Source: Pseudomonadota bacterium (GTDB lineage: Bacteria; Pseudomonadota; Alphaproteobacteria; Rhizobiales; Devosiaceae). From it: DNA of 16,886 nucleotides. The DNA lies in assembly GCA_023428425.1 (NCBI GenBank), contig JAEYYP010000110.1, positions 1-16,886 of the forward strand, in the 5' to 3' direction. Below, piece by piece: positions 1 to 6,983 of this stretch; position 1 is the stretch's first letter, and the number at the start of each line of letters is the position of its first letter. The translations under genes and the position numbers were made by a program. The notes beneath the pieces were generated by a model. It saw nothing but the letters and a program-made list of their open reading frames with translations. It ran no database searches and had not been told where the DNA came from.

Positions 1-12
1 GTCTCGCTCCGC

Positions 13-414
13 TCATGCCGCCTTCGCGAACTCCACCCTTGCTTCCCGGATCGCCGGGAAGTTGGCGAAGGCCCAATCCACCATGGCCGAGAGCGGCACG
101 AGGAAGCTCTTGCCCATCGGCGACAGCCGGTACTCGACGCTTGGCGGGGTGGTGGGGAACACCTCGCGCTCGATGAGCCCGTCGGCCTGCAGGTCGCGGA
201 GGGTCTGGGTCAGCATGCGCTGCGAGATGTCCGGAATCTCGCGCTTCAGCTCGCCGAAGCGGTAGGGGCGGTGGGCCAGTGCGCCGATGATCAGCACGCT
301 CCACTTGTCACCGAGCTGGTCGAGCACGTTGCGCACCGGGCAGAGTTCAGGGTTGCCGTATTCGGCCATCATCTGGCTGATCGAGGCGGCGGGCGGCAGG
401 CCGTCTGTGGACAT
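13..414 (-). CDS. HxlR-family transcriptional regulator (QorR/YtfH-like)
   Basis: A 133-residue winged-helix DNA-binding protein. The HxlR core is clear: Cys25-Pro-Val, then LGDKWSVLII near residues 34-43, a recognition-helix segment ending in SQRMLTQTLRDL, and the wing (VEYRLSPMGKSF). HxlR proteins often sense electrophiles or oxidants through an N-terminal Cys, and Cys25 is in the right place. I chose the ATG at 414 because the family starts shortly before this Cys. The frame stays open upstream to 510, but that extension would run through the palindromic operator and has no family counterpart. A GAGGGA Shine-Dalgarno precedes the chosen start. It diverges from a QorB-like oxidoreductase, the same pairing as ytfH(qorR)-qorB in E. 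coli, so it probably represses that gene and itself. Family assignment is firm; the inducing signal is inferred. Confidence 0.9.
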   Translation of the reverse strand: MSTDGLPPAASISQMMAEYGNPELCPVRNVLDQLGDKWSVLIIGALAHRPYRFGELKREIPDISQRMLTQTLRDLQADGLIEREVFPTTPPSVEYRLSPMGKSFLVPLSAMVDWAFANFPAIREARVEFAKAA

Positions 415-469
415 GGGGTGGTTCCCTCGAGGTAACCAGGGGCTTTGAAACTGCCGCCTTGCGGCACCT

Positions 470-490
470 GTATAGGTTACTAATGTATAC
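470..490. promoter_or_regulatory. Probable HxlR operator, 21-bp palindrome
   Basis: Half-sites GTATAnnTTA and TAAnnTATAC are arranged symmetrically around one central base, with 16 of the 20 non-central positions matching. It lies midway between the divergent regulator and oxidoreductase genes. The TATAC arm overlaps a plausible leftward -10 (TATACA on the minus strand, with a TTGTCT -35 about 15 bp upstream). HxlR dimers bind palindromes of this size next to their own gene, so this is the best candidate site. Its function is inferred. Confidence 0.6.
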
Positions 491-493
491 GTG

Positions 494-508
494 GTCTCGA
501 AAAGAGAC
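494..508. repeat. Small inverted repeat GTCTC-n5-GAGAC in the qorB leader
   Basis: Perfect 5-bp arms around a GAAAA spacer, just after the 21-bp palindrome and 22 bp before the qorB start codon. It could be a leader hairpin or a secondary protein site. No function is supported beyond its position. Confidence 0.35.
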
Positions 509-530
509 AACCATTTCGGAGTAGACCCAC

Positions 531-1406
531 ATGACCACCCAACCCACCCTTTTCATCTCCGGCGCCGGCGGCAAGCTCGGCCGCCTGGTGATCGAGCAAC
601 TGCAGGCGCGCGGCTTTGCGGGCCGGATCATCGCCGGCACGCGCAAGCCGGACGAGTTGGACATCGCCGGTGTCGAAGCCCGCAAGGCCGACTTTTCCGA
701 CGTCGCCGGCTTCACTGCCGCGCTCGAAGGCGTCGACCGCGTGCTGCTGATCTCGACCGATGCGCTGGGTGAGGCGCGCCGCGCCCAGCACCTCAATGCC
801 GTCGCCGCCGCCAAGGCCGCCGGGGTGAAGCGCATTCTCTACACCTCGATCCCCAACCCGGATCCCGGCAATGCCATTGTCATGGCGGCCGATCACTACC
901 CGACCGAGCAGGCGATCAAGCAGAGCGGCATCGACTACACCATCCTGCGCACGAGTTGGTATGCCGAGAACCTGTTCGGCTCGCTGCCGCAGGCGCTTCA
1001 GAGCGGCAAGTGGTTCACGTCGGCCGGCGAAGGCCGCATCTCCTACCTGCCGCGGGTCGATGTCGCCCGCGCCGCCGCCGGTGCGCTCATCTCCGACCTG
1101 CCGGGGAGCCGGGTGCTGACCATTACCGGCACCGAGGCCCACACCATTCGCGAGGTGGCGGCGCTGGCCACCGAAGTGACCGGCAAGCCGATCGAGGTAG
1201 TGGACGTGAGCGACGCGGACGTCACGGCCGGAATGCTCGCCGCCGGCCTGCCCCAGCCGGTTGCCGAACTGCTGACCACCTTCGAGGTCGGCTATCGGCA
1301 GGGCGCCCTGAGCATGGTGACCAATGCGGTCGAGGAGTTAGGCGGCAGCAAGCCCCAGAAGCTGCGCGACTTCCTCAACGACCACAAGGCGGCGCTGACG
1401 GCCTGA
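531..1406 (+). CDS. qorB: NAD(P)H:quinone oxidoreductase, QorB/NmrA-type atypical SDR
   Basis: A 291-residue atypical short-chain dehydrogenase. The Rossmann motif GAGGKLG is at residues 11-17, and the usual TGxxxGxxG fold is followed by a basic patch (GTRKPDEL) suited to NADPH. Further QorB-like stretches are RVLLISTDALG, AAAKAAGVKRILYTSI and DYTILRTSWYAENL, close to E. coli QorB (286 aa), which reduces quinones. The protein is probably cytosolic. The start is well set: GGAG at 518-521 sits 9 bp before ATG. The divergent HxlR gene and shared palindrome indicate control by quinone or electrophile stress. The stop codon lies only 9 bp from the stop of the convergent phhB. Other NmrA-type oxidoreductases with different substrates cannot be excluded. 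Confidence 0.85.
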   Translation: MTTQPTLFISGAGGKLGRLVIEQLQARGFAGRIIAGTRKPDELDIAGVEARKADFSDVAGFTAALEGVDRVLLISTDALGEARRAQHLNAVAAAKAAGVKRILYTSIPNPDPGNAIVMAADHYPTEQAIKQSGIDYTILRTSWYAENLFGSLPQALQSGKWFTSAGEGRISYLPRVDVARAAAGALISDLPGSRVLTITGTEAHTIREVAALATEVTGKPIEVVDVSDADVTAGMLAAGLPQPVAELLTTFEVGYRQGALSMVTNAVEELGGSKPQKLRDFLNDHKAALTA

Positions 1407-1415
1407 CCAGCGTGA

Positions 1416-1706
1416 CTAGGCGAGGAGCTGGTCGATCGCTTCGGCCAGCGCCACGTCCTTTTGGGTGAGGCCACCGGCGTCGTGCGTGGTAAGCGTGATC
1501 GTCACCTTGTTGTAGACGTTGCTCCACTCGGGATGATGATCGGCCGCCTGCGCCAGCAGCGCCACACGGGTCATGAAACCGAACGCCTCCGAGAAATCCT
1601 TGAAGCGGAAATCGTGGCTGATGGCGTCGCCACGCTGGTCGTAGATCCAGCCGTTGAGGCGGGACAGCGCCGCCTCGCGCTCGTCAGGGGTCAAGGTGTC
1701 GGCCAT
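1416..1706 (-). CDS. phhB: 4a-hydroxytetrahydrobiopterin dehydratase (pterin-4a-carbinolamine dehydratase)
   Basis: A 96-residue protein of normal length for the PCD/DCoH family. It dehydrates 4a-hydroxytetrahydropterin, recycling the cofactor of aromatic amino acid hydroxylases. The active-site block HHPEW (residues 57-61), followed by NVYNKVTITLTTHDAGGLT with the second catalytic His at 75, is nearly the same as in characterised bacterial and animal enzymes. The ATG at 1706 is preceded by GAGGAAA on the minus strand. No phenylalanine hydroxylase gene lies in this window, so the partner enzyme is unknown and the protein may serve another pterin reaction. It is convergent with qorB. Confidence 0.95.
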   Translation of the reverse strand: MADTLTPDEREAALSRLNGWIYDQRGDAISHDFRFKDFSEAFGFMTRVALLAQAADHHPEWSNVYNKVTITLTTHDAGGLTQKDVALAEAIDQLLA

Positions 1707-1817
1707 GGCGTGGTTTCCTCGAAGGTGCGGGCAACGCAGGTGTCGAGCAAAGCCGGATCGGCGTGAATCGGTTCCCGCGCTTGCGATCTGAGCAGCAATC
1801 CGGCGGCTGCAACGACG

Positions 1818-1833
1818 TTAACGATAAGTTAAC
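1818..1833. promoter_or_regulatory. Canonical CtrA-binding box TTAA-N7-TTAA
   Basis: TTAA CGATAAG TTAAC matches the CtrA consensus TTAA-N7-TTAAC exactly. The unit reads GTTAAC-GATAA-GTTAAC, so it fits the consensus on both strands. It lies 78 bp before the GTG of the small gene at 1911 and about 112 bp before phhB on the other strand. CtrA is the cell-cycle and motility master regulator of alphaproteobacteria. The GC-rich setting makes a chance match less likely. Which gene it controls is inference; a weak AT-rich -10 (TAGATA, 1863-1868) points rightward. Confidence 0.6.
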
Positions 1834-1910
1834 TTCGGGACATGGGACCGGAAGCATTTGGCTAGATAACCCCTTGTGTTGAAGCCGACGTTTGCTTGGG
1901 GGGAATACTC

Positions 1911-2132
1911 GTGGAATTCTTGATTGGTGCAGTTGCAGTGGTCGTCGCCGTGTTGCTGTGGAACGGCCTTCGTCCGCCGGGCGCGACGGTGAAGTCCAGT
2001 CTCGAGCGCGACAGGCGGCGGCGCGAGCGGGCGCAGGACGGCAAGGCTTTGAAACTGTTGCTGCTGAGCGCGCCGGCGCTTTCGACGGTGGTCTGGGACC
2101 TCGAGGCGTTTGCTGGGCCGTTGCTGGGCTGA
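1911..2132 (+). CDS. Small putative membrane protein, unrecognised family
   Basis: A 73-residue protein I do not recognise. Residues 2-17 form one strong hydrophobic helix (FLIGAVAVVVAVLLW). A very basic stretch follows (ERDRRRRER, residues 33-41), then a leucine-rich segment (KALKLLLLSAP) and a hydrophobic C-terminus. This suggests an N-out/C-in single-pass protein. I chose the GTG at 1911 because GGGGGGAA (1898-1905) ends 5 bp before it; a TTG at 1896 would have no ribosome-binding site. A perfect CtrA box lies upstream, which favours a real, cell-cycle-regulated gene. The stop abuts the stop of the convergent LacI-type gene. It could still be a spurious frame. Confidence 0.55.
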   Translation: MEFLIGAVAVVVAVLLWNGLRPPGATVKSSLERDRRRRERAQDGKALKLLLLSAPALSTVVWDLEAFAGPLLG

Positions 2133-2137
2133 TCAGC
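2128..2137. other. Palindrome GCTGATCAGC holding two abutting convergent stop codons
   Basis: The rightward TGA (2130-2132) and the leftward TGA (complement of 2133-2135) touch, forming TGATCA inside a 10-bp perfect palindrome. No T-run follows on either strand, so an intrinsic terminator is not supported. Confidence 0.6.
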
Positions 2138-3152
2138 GCCGTGGCTGCGTCGATTCGCGGACCACGAGGTCGGGGTCGATCTGGGTGACGCGCGGCTCCG
2201 GCAACTGGTCGCCGGCCGCAATCAAGCGCATCAACCGCTCGATGGCCATGTGGGTGACAGCCTCGGCAGCGTAGTCCACCGTGGTCAGCGGCACGGCGGC
2301 GTATTCCGCGAATTCGATATTGTCCATGCCGACAATGGCGACATCCTCGGGGACGCGCAGCTGGTGCCCGAGCGCCCAGCGCAACGCGCCGAGCGCCAGT
2401 GAATCGTTGGACCCGAAGATCGCCGTCGGACGGTCGGGCGCCTGCATCAGGGTTTCGGTCGCCCAGTAGCCACGCTCGACCGACAGCCCTTCCGGATCAA
2501 TCGACAGTGCCGGATCGGGCACGATGCCGGCTTCGCCGAGCGCCTGAAGGCACCCCTCGCGCTTTTCGAGATTGCCGTAGCGCACCGACGCGTCGAGCAG
2601 ACCGATGCGCCGATGGCCCATGTCGATCAGGTGCCGCACCGCCTTGTAGGCACCGCGGCGCTGGTCCATGCACACCGCATCGATACCCGCATCCGGGTCG
2701 CCGACCAGCAGCACGATGGGATGGTTGGCACGGCGCAGCGGCCTCAGGTGATCGAGCCGGCGATGGCTGCTGGGATAGATCAGCATGCCATCGACCTGCC
2801 GCGCGCGAAACAGTTCCACCGCGCGCATCTCGTCGTCGAGTGAATTGTTGGAGGTGGCGAACAGCGTTCCGTAGCCCCGCCGGGCCAGCGCCGCCTCGAT
2901 GGACTGCGCCACGCGGGTAAGGATGGGGCTCGTGATGTCGGTGAGAACGAGGCCGATCGTCTTGGTCTCGCGGTTGACCAACGACTTGGCGATCTGGTTG
3001 GGTAGGTAGTTGAGCGCGGTCGCGGCCTCGCGGATCAGCACGCGCGTCTGCTCGGGGATGCGCGGGCTCCCGCGCAGGGCGAGCGAAACGGTGTTGGTGG
3101 AAAACCCCGTCTTGTCGGCAATGTCCTTCAGCCGAACGATCGACCGTCCCAT
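2133..3152 (-). CDS. LacI-family transcriptional regulator
   Basis: A 339-residue repressor of standard LacI/GalR length. The N-terminal helix-turn-helix is at residues 7-28 (LKDIADKTGFSTNTVSLALRG), followed by the hinge (NYLPNQIAKSLV). From about residue 64 there is a periplasmic-binding-protein-like sensor domain (IGLVLTDITSPILTRVAQSIE, GHRRIGLLDAS, AIFGSNDSLALGALRWA, PEDVAIVGMDNIEFAEYAAVPLTTV). The GGAG Shine-Dalgarno lies 6 bases before ATG. It sits 113 bp downstream of an aldo/keto reductase on the same strand, which is its most likely target. There are no transporter or sugar-kinase genes next to it, so the ligand cannot be guessed. Family assignment is secure. Confidence 0.95.
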   Translation of the reverse strand: MGRSIVRLKDIADKTGFSTNTVSLALRGSPRIPEQTRVLIREAATALNYLPNQIAKSLVNRETKTIGLVLTDITSPILTRVAQSIEAALARRGYGTLFATSNNSLDDEMRAVELFRARQVDGMLIYPSSHRRLDHLRPLRRANHPIVLLVGDPDAGIDAVCMDQRRGAYKAVRHLIDMGHRRIGLLDASVRYGNLEKREGCLQALGEAGIVPDPALSIDPEGLSVERGYWATETLMQAPDRPTAIFGSNDSLALGALRWALGHQLRVPEDVAIVGMDNIEFAEYAAVPLTTVDYAAEAVTHMAIERLMRLIAAGDQLPEPRVTQIDPDLVVRESTQPRR

Positions 3153-3265
3153 GCGCTCTCCAGGTTGCCGCAGAACGCGCGGGGATGGCCTGCAAGAACG
3201 CTAATATGGCAGGTTGCCCGCGGGTATCCAAGTTCGGTCGTGGAGGGTCCCGGCCCGCCGGTGAC

Positions 3266-4093
3266 TCAGGCCGGTTGCTGGTCCCAGGCGGGCCCCCAAG
3301 CCGGATTGATCTGGCGCTCGGCGCGGTCGAGGCCGGCGATGGCCGTCAGTTCGTCCGGTGTGAGCACGATGCTCCTCGCCGCGTAGTTCTCGCTGATCCG
3401 CTCGTGTTTGGACGAGGTCGGGATGACGATCAGTCCCTGGTTCAGCGAGTAGGCGAGGGCGATCTGATGAGCGGTGGCGCCGTGACGGGCCGCGATCTGC
3501 TCGATCACCGGATCGCCCGAGCAGCGGCCGCGGGCCAGCGGCAGATAGCAGGTGACGGAGATGCCGTTGTACCGGCAATAGTCTACCAGCTTCTGGTTCT
3601 GCAGGTAGGGATGCCGCTCGAACTGGTGGTTGGCGAGCACGCCGGGCCCCAGGATGGTCTTGGCCTCCTCGAGGTCGGCGATGGTGAAGTTGGAGACACC
3701 GATTATCCGGGTCAGTCCGCGCGCCTGGGCTTCCGCCAGTTCGGTGAGATATCCGGGCATGTCCAGCCTTCCGGAGGGGGTGACGGGCCAGTGGATGAGC
3801 GTGAGGTCGATGGCGTCGACGCCGAGCGTCTCGGCGCTCTGCTGGAGCGACGGGATCAGCTTGCCGGTCGCGCTGTTGACGGCATTGACCTTGGTGGTGA
3901 GGAAGACCTCGGAGCGCGCAAGCCCCGACCGGCGGAGCGCTTCACCGCACTCGAACTCGGTCTCGTAGCTCTGCGCCGTATCAAGATGCCGATAGCCCAG
4001 TTCGAGCGCATGGCTGATGGCTGCAATGCCCGCCTCGCCCCGGCGATCGAACGTGCCGAACCCGATGACGGGGATATTGCGTGTGCTGGTCAA
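3266..4093 (-). CDS. Aldo/keto reductase (2,5-diketo-gluconate reductase-like)
   Basis: A 275-residue NADPH-dependent (alpha/beta)8-barrel oxidoreductase. The catalytic tetrad is present: Asp38 and Tyr43 (DTAQSYE), Lys68 (LTTKV) and His101 (LIHWP). The C-terminal cofactor site is recognisable (VIPTSSKHERISENYAA). I chose the TTG at 4093 because CAGGAGG (complement of 4101-4107) lies 7 bases before it and the protein then begins directly with the family's first strand (NIPVIGFGTF). The open frame extends 29 codons upstream to an ATG at 4180, but that stretch is Arg/Ser/Pro-rich and has no ribosome site. It is followed by a LacI-type regulator, suggesting substrate-induced expression. The carbonyl substrate is unknown. 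Confidence 0.9.
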   Translation of the reverse strand: MTSTRNIPVIGFGTFDRRGEAGIAAISHALELGYRHLDTAQSYETEFECGEALRRSGLARSEVFLTTKVNAVNSATGKLIPSLQQSAETLGVDAIDLTLIHWPVTPSGRLDMPGYLTELAEAQARGLTRIIGVSNFTIADLEEAKTILGPGVLANHQFERHPYLQNQKLVDYCRYNGISVTCYLPLARGRCSGDPVIEQIAARHGATAHQIALAYSLNQGLIVIPTSSKHERISENYAARSIVLTPDELTAIAGLDRAERQINPAWGPAWDQQPA

Positions 4094-4183
4094 TGGCTTG
4101 CCTCCTGCTGGCGACCGGGCCGGGCTGGCGCGGCAGCCGGACACCGTTCTTGACGACTTGAGCGGCGTCCGCCGCAACAACCC

Positions 4184-4205
4184 GGTCGACGGCCTTGCGT
4201 CGACC
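4184..4205. repeat. Inverted repeat GGTCGAC-n8-GTCGACC
   Basis: Perfect 7-bp arms with an 8-base spacer, about 90 bp upstream of the aldo/keto reductase start and next to the candidate LacI-type operator. It could be a second regulator site or a leader hairpin. It is not followed by a T-run. Confidence 0.45.
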
Positions 4206-4212
4206 TGCTAAG

Positions 4213-4231
4213 ATTAACGGTAATACGTCAA
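4213..4231 (-). promoter_or_regulatory. Candidate LacI-family operator with -35 element
   Basis: ATTAaCGgTAAT (4213-4224) is a 12-bp near-palindrome with a central CG, the usual symmetry of LacI-family operators. Directly upstream on the minus strand is TTGACG (complement of 4226-4231), a good -35; the matching -10 is weak. A repressor bound here would block transcription of the aldo/keto reductase. The link to the downstream LacI-type regulator is inference. Confidence 0.4.
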
Positions 4232-4547
4232 GTAGGCTGACAGGAAAAGCGACGAAGCACCTGCGTCCGAACTTCGGGGACGGACGGCATCGCCTGAACA
4301 GCGTCCCGGCTGCCTTGGCGTCGATTATCCTCCTCCCTGACGAGGATCGGCGGCGTTCTGCTCTCCTCCGGCCGCCGCCGACTTCCGATCACACGCCGGC
4401 ACCGTCCCGCAACAAAGCATAAACCATGCGCCGCGATAGCCGCCGAACCGCGTCGGGCTCCTGGCGTTTCGGCTCACAGGAGTCATGACAACGAAAGCAG
4501 GCATTAACGGCTTGCCCGCATGATCCCCCTCACCTTGGTGTAGGTCT

Positions 4548-6872
4548 ATGTTCGAGCCAGCCCACAAGTCGCTGCCGCCAGTTGATTATGTCTCGATGAT
4601 CCGGTCGCTCTACGCGGACCGGCGCGTGATGATGCTTGGCGCCCTGAGCTCCGCGCTGGTTGCCGCAGTGGCCGGGGTCGAGTCGAACTCGCTGGTGATG
4701 GTCGCCATCGCGATCGGCTTCATCGTCGTGGGCATCGTTCGGAACATCGACATGCTGGCCTTCGAGCGCCAGTCGCTGGCCGACGACGACGTCGCGACGG
4801 CCATGCGGTGGGAGACCAGGGCCACGGTCGGCGCGCTGGCGATCGCCACGCTCTACTCGGCCTGGATGGCCTACAGCTTCCTGGTGGTGAACACGCCGTT
4901 TGCCGAGATGAGCTCGCTGTCGGTGACTGTGGCGGTGCTGGTCGGCGTCGCGGGGCGCAACTTTGCCATCGATCGGCTGGTGACAGGCCAGGTGGCGGTG
5001 ATCTCCATCGGCATGGCCATCGGCATGCTGCTGGACGGTGCACTCCACACCATGATGCTGTCGGTGGTGCTGATCGCGTTCGTGGTGTCGCTGCGCAAGG
5101 TTTCCGCCAACATCCGCGCCATATTGCTGCGCGCCGTGCACGGCCGCATCGAGGCCACGCGGCTCGCCTCCGAGCTCGATACGGCGCTCGAGACCATGCA
5201 GCACGGGCTTTGCATGCTCGATGAACGCGGCCTCATCCTCGTCGCCAACCGGCGCGCCGAGTCGATCTTCTCCAGCCTCGTACCCGGCAACTGGACCGGT
5301 CGTCCCTTCGCGGCGATGATCTTTTCGGCGGCGGCAAAGGGGACGCTTCCGCAGCGCTCGTCGACGAGCCTGCTGTCGATCGTCAGCGAGGGCGCCGGCG
5401 GCAAGGCGGTGCTGAAGCTGGGCGACGACCAATCCTGCGAGATCACCGTGTCGTCGCGCAGCGACAAGACGGTGCTGCTGTTCGAGGACATCACCGAGCG
5501 CGTGAAGGCCGAAGAGCGCATCAACTACATGGCGCACTACGACACGCTGACCGGCCTGCCCAACCGCGCCTACTTCACCGAACAGGTGGAAGCGGACCTG
5601 GAGCGTCGCCGCAACGGCAGCACGCAGGACATGGCGATGCTGATGATCGTCGACATCGACGACTTCAAGCATGTCAACGACACGATGGGCCACCTGATCG
5701 GCGACCGCGTGCTGGTGGAAACCTCCGAACGCCTGAGCCGGGTGCTGGGCAAGGACAGCCTCGTGGCGCGGCTGGGTGGCGACGAATACGTCGTCTACCG
5801 TGCTGGCGGCGTGGAACTGACCGACACCGTCAACGACCCGCAGCGCATCCTGGAAGCCTTCCGCGATGCCTTCGAGGTGGCCGGGGAGCTGTTCTCCGTC
5901 AATGTCTCGATCGGCGTGGTCACCGTCACCCATGCGCCGGACGGGCTGGACAGCCTGATGACCAAGGCCGACCTTGCGCTCTACAAGGCCAAGGGCAATG
6001 GCAAGGGACAGGCGCAGGTCTTCCATGACGAGATGGACACCGACTACCGCTATCGCCAGCGCCTGAAGGCCGACCTGAAGCAGGCCGTGGCCGACAATGC
6101 GCTGACCCTGGTGTACCAGCCCATCGTCGACCTCAAGTCCCGCCGGGTGGCGAGCTGCGAGGCGCTGGCCCGCTGGAACCATCCCGAGCTGGGCTCGATC
6201 CCGCCCTCGCTGTTCATCCCCATCGCCGAGGAAACCGGCATCATCTCGGACATCACGCGCTGGGTGCTGAAGGCCGCCACCGAGGAATGCCAGAACTGGC
6301 CGGAGGACGTGTCGGTGTCGGTGAACATCTCGGCCCGCGACTTCCGCAACGCCGACGTGCCGGCAATGGTGAAGGAGGCGCTCACCGCCTCTCGTCTCGT
6401 CCCCCACCGGCTCGAGGTGGAGGTGACGGAAACCGCGCTGATCGAAGAGAAGTCGGTGGCGACCAAGGTGCTGAACAAGCTGGCCAAGCAGGGCATCGGC
6501 ATCGCGCTCGACGATTTCGGCACCGGGTACTCCTCGCTGAGCTACCTGCAGGCCCTGCCCTTCACCAAGCTGAAGATCGACCGGTCGTTCGTGATGGATA
6601 TCGGCCAGAACCCGCGCTCGCTGAAGCTGCTGTCCAACGTCGCCCAGCTCGGCAAGGACATCAATCTGACGGTCACCGCCGAGGGTGTAGAGACCGAGGA
6701 CCAGCTCAACGCCATCGCCACCCACAGCAAGGTCGACCAGATCCAGGGCTATCTGTTCGGCGTGCCGCTGCCGCGCCGCGAAGTCGCCGAGCTTATCGCC
6801 CGCATGGCGGCGCGGTCCGATGACGCCCGCTCGCTGCGACTGCCTGTCGCGGCAAACCGCAAACGTGGTTAA
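4548..6872 (+). CDS. Membrane PAS-GGDEF-EAL cyclic-di-GMP turnover protein
   Basis: A 774-residue inner-membrane signalling protein. About six hydrophobic helices lie in residues 27-183. A PAS-like domain follows (ETMQHGLCMLDERGLILVAN, about 214-325), then a GGDEF diguanylate cyclase domain (about 330-485) and an EAL phosphodiesterase domain (about 505-755). The EAL side is complete: EALAR at 538-542, VNISARDF, EVTE, DDFGTG at 655-660, KLKIDRSF, AEGVET and QGYLFG, so c-di-GMP hydrolysis is expected. The cyclase signature is GGDEY (410-414) with Tyr replacing Phe, and no RxxD inhibitory site precedes it. Activity there is therefore uncertain; it may bind GTP to regulate the EAL domain. The ribosome site before ATG is weak. 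A FeeM-like synthase gene follows after 154 bp. Confidence 0.95.
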   Translation: MFEPAHKSLPPVDYVSMIRSLYADRRVMMLGALSSALVAAVAGVESNSLVMVAIAIGFIVVGIVRNIDMLAFERQSLADDDVATAMRWETRATVGALAIATLYSAWMAYSFLVVNTPFAEMSSLSVTVAVLVGVAGRNFAIDRLVTGQVAVISIGMAIGMLLDGALHTMMLSVVLIAFVVSLRKVSANIRAILLRAVHGRIEATRLASELDTALETMQHGLCMLDERGLILVANRRAESIFSSLVPGNWTGRPFAAMIFSAAAKGTLPQRSSTSLLSIVSEGAGGKAVLKLGDDQSCEITVSSRSDKTVLLFEDITERVKAEERINYMAHYDTLTGLPNRAYFTEQVEADLERRRNGSTQDMAMLMIVDIDDFKHVNDTMGHLIGDRVLVETSERLSRVLGKDSLVARLGGDEYVVYRAGGVELTDTVNDPQRILEAFRDAFEVAGELFSVNVSIGVVTVTHAPDGLDSLMTKADLALYKAKGNGKGQAQVFHDEMDTDYRYRQRLKADLKQAVADNALTLVYQPIVDLKSRRVASCEALARWNHPELGSIPPSLFIPIAEETGIISDITRWVLKAATEECQNWPEDVSVSVNISARDFRNADVPAMVKEALTASRLVPHRLEVEVTETALIEEKSVATKVLNKLAKQGIGIALDDFGTGYSSLSYLQALPFTKLKIDRSFVMDIGQNPRSLKLLSNVAQLGKDINLTVTAEGVETEDQLNAIATHSKVDQIQGYLFGVPLPRREVAELIARMAARSDDARSLRLPVAANRKRG

Positions 6873-6881
6873 CACCCGTTA

Positions 6882-6897
6882 AGGTTCTGTCGAACCT
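6882..6897. terminator. Hairpin AGGTTC-tgtc-GAACCT after the GGDEF-EAL gene
   Basis: Perfect 6-bp stem with a tetraloop, 9 bases past the stop codon. It is followed by a mixed sequence (GCACAAATT), not a T-run. It may stabilise or end the transcript, but it is not a textbook intrinsic terminator. Confidence 0.35.
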
Positions 6898-6925
6898 GCA
6901 CAAATTCCCGACCCTTCAGACTGCC

Positions 6926-6950
6926 GCGCAAAACCATGCTCATGGCGCGC
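6926..6950. repeat. Interrupted inverted repeat GCGC..CCATG-ct-CATGG..GCGC
   Basis: CCATG (6934-6938) and CATGG (6941-6945) form a tight inner stem, and flanking GCGC elements (6926-6929, 6947-6950) extend it across an asymmetric internal loop. It lies in the gap between the GGDEF-EAL and FeeM-like genes. Confidence 0.35.
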
Positions 6951-6961
6951 AGCTCGCTGGC

Positions 6962-6976
6962 GAAATTCGGAATTTC
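6962..6976. promoter_or_regulatory. Perfect palindrome GAAATT-CGG-AATTTC upstream of the FeeM-like gene
   Basis: Perfect 6-bp arms around three bases, in a strikingly AT-rich stretch 50-65 bp before the start codon. The position and symmetry suit a dimeric regulator's operator. A weak promoter (TTTCAA, 17 bp, TAAACT) would begin at its right edge. Its function is inferred. Confidence 0.4.
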
Positions 6977-6983
6977 AATATGC

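Larger units (their letters stand above)
4094..4547. other. 454-bp divergent intergenic region
   Basis: It separates the leftward aldo/keto reductase from the rightward GGDEF-EAL gene. I see no convincing protein gene in it. Visible elements are a 7-bp-arm inverted repeat (4184-4205), a candidate LacI-type operator with a TTGACG -35 for the reductase (4213-4231), and a CGTCC/GGACG stem (4264-4282). A 12-codon frame at 4485-4523 is preceded by AGGAG, but only 2 bases separate them. ATTAACGG recurs at 4503-4510, echoing the operator half-site. I could not identify a clear promoter for the GGDEF-EAL gene. Confidence 0.5.

Noticed and set aside
4195..4422. A 75-codon plus-strand frame between the reductase and GGDEF-EAL genes
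   Set aside because: No ribosome site, Arg/Pro/Ser-rich composition, and no recognisable domain; it also covers likely regulatory repeats.
4485..4523. A 12-codon leader peptide upstream of the GGDEF-EAL gene
   Set aside because: AGGAG lies only 2 bases before the ATG, and the peptide has no repeated regulatory codons, so translation is not supported.
4530..6875. A 781-codon open frame on the minus strand across the whole GGDEF-EAL gene
   Set aside because: It mirrors the real gene in antisense. The translation is low-complexity, His/Arg/Asp/Gly-rich, and has no domain, while the plus strand has complete PAS, GGDEF and EAL motifs.
6869..6882. TTAA-N6-TTAA at the end of the GGDEF-EAL gene as a CtrA box
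   Set aside because: The spacing is 6 rather than 7 bases and the first TTAA includes the stop codon, so it does not meet the consensus.
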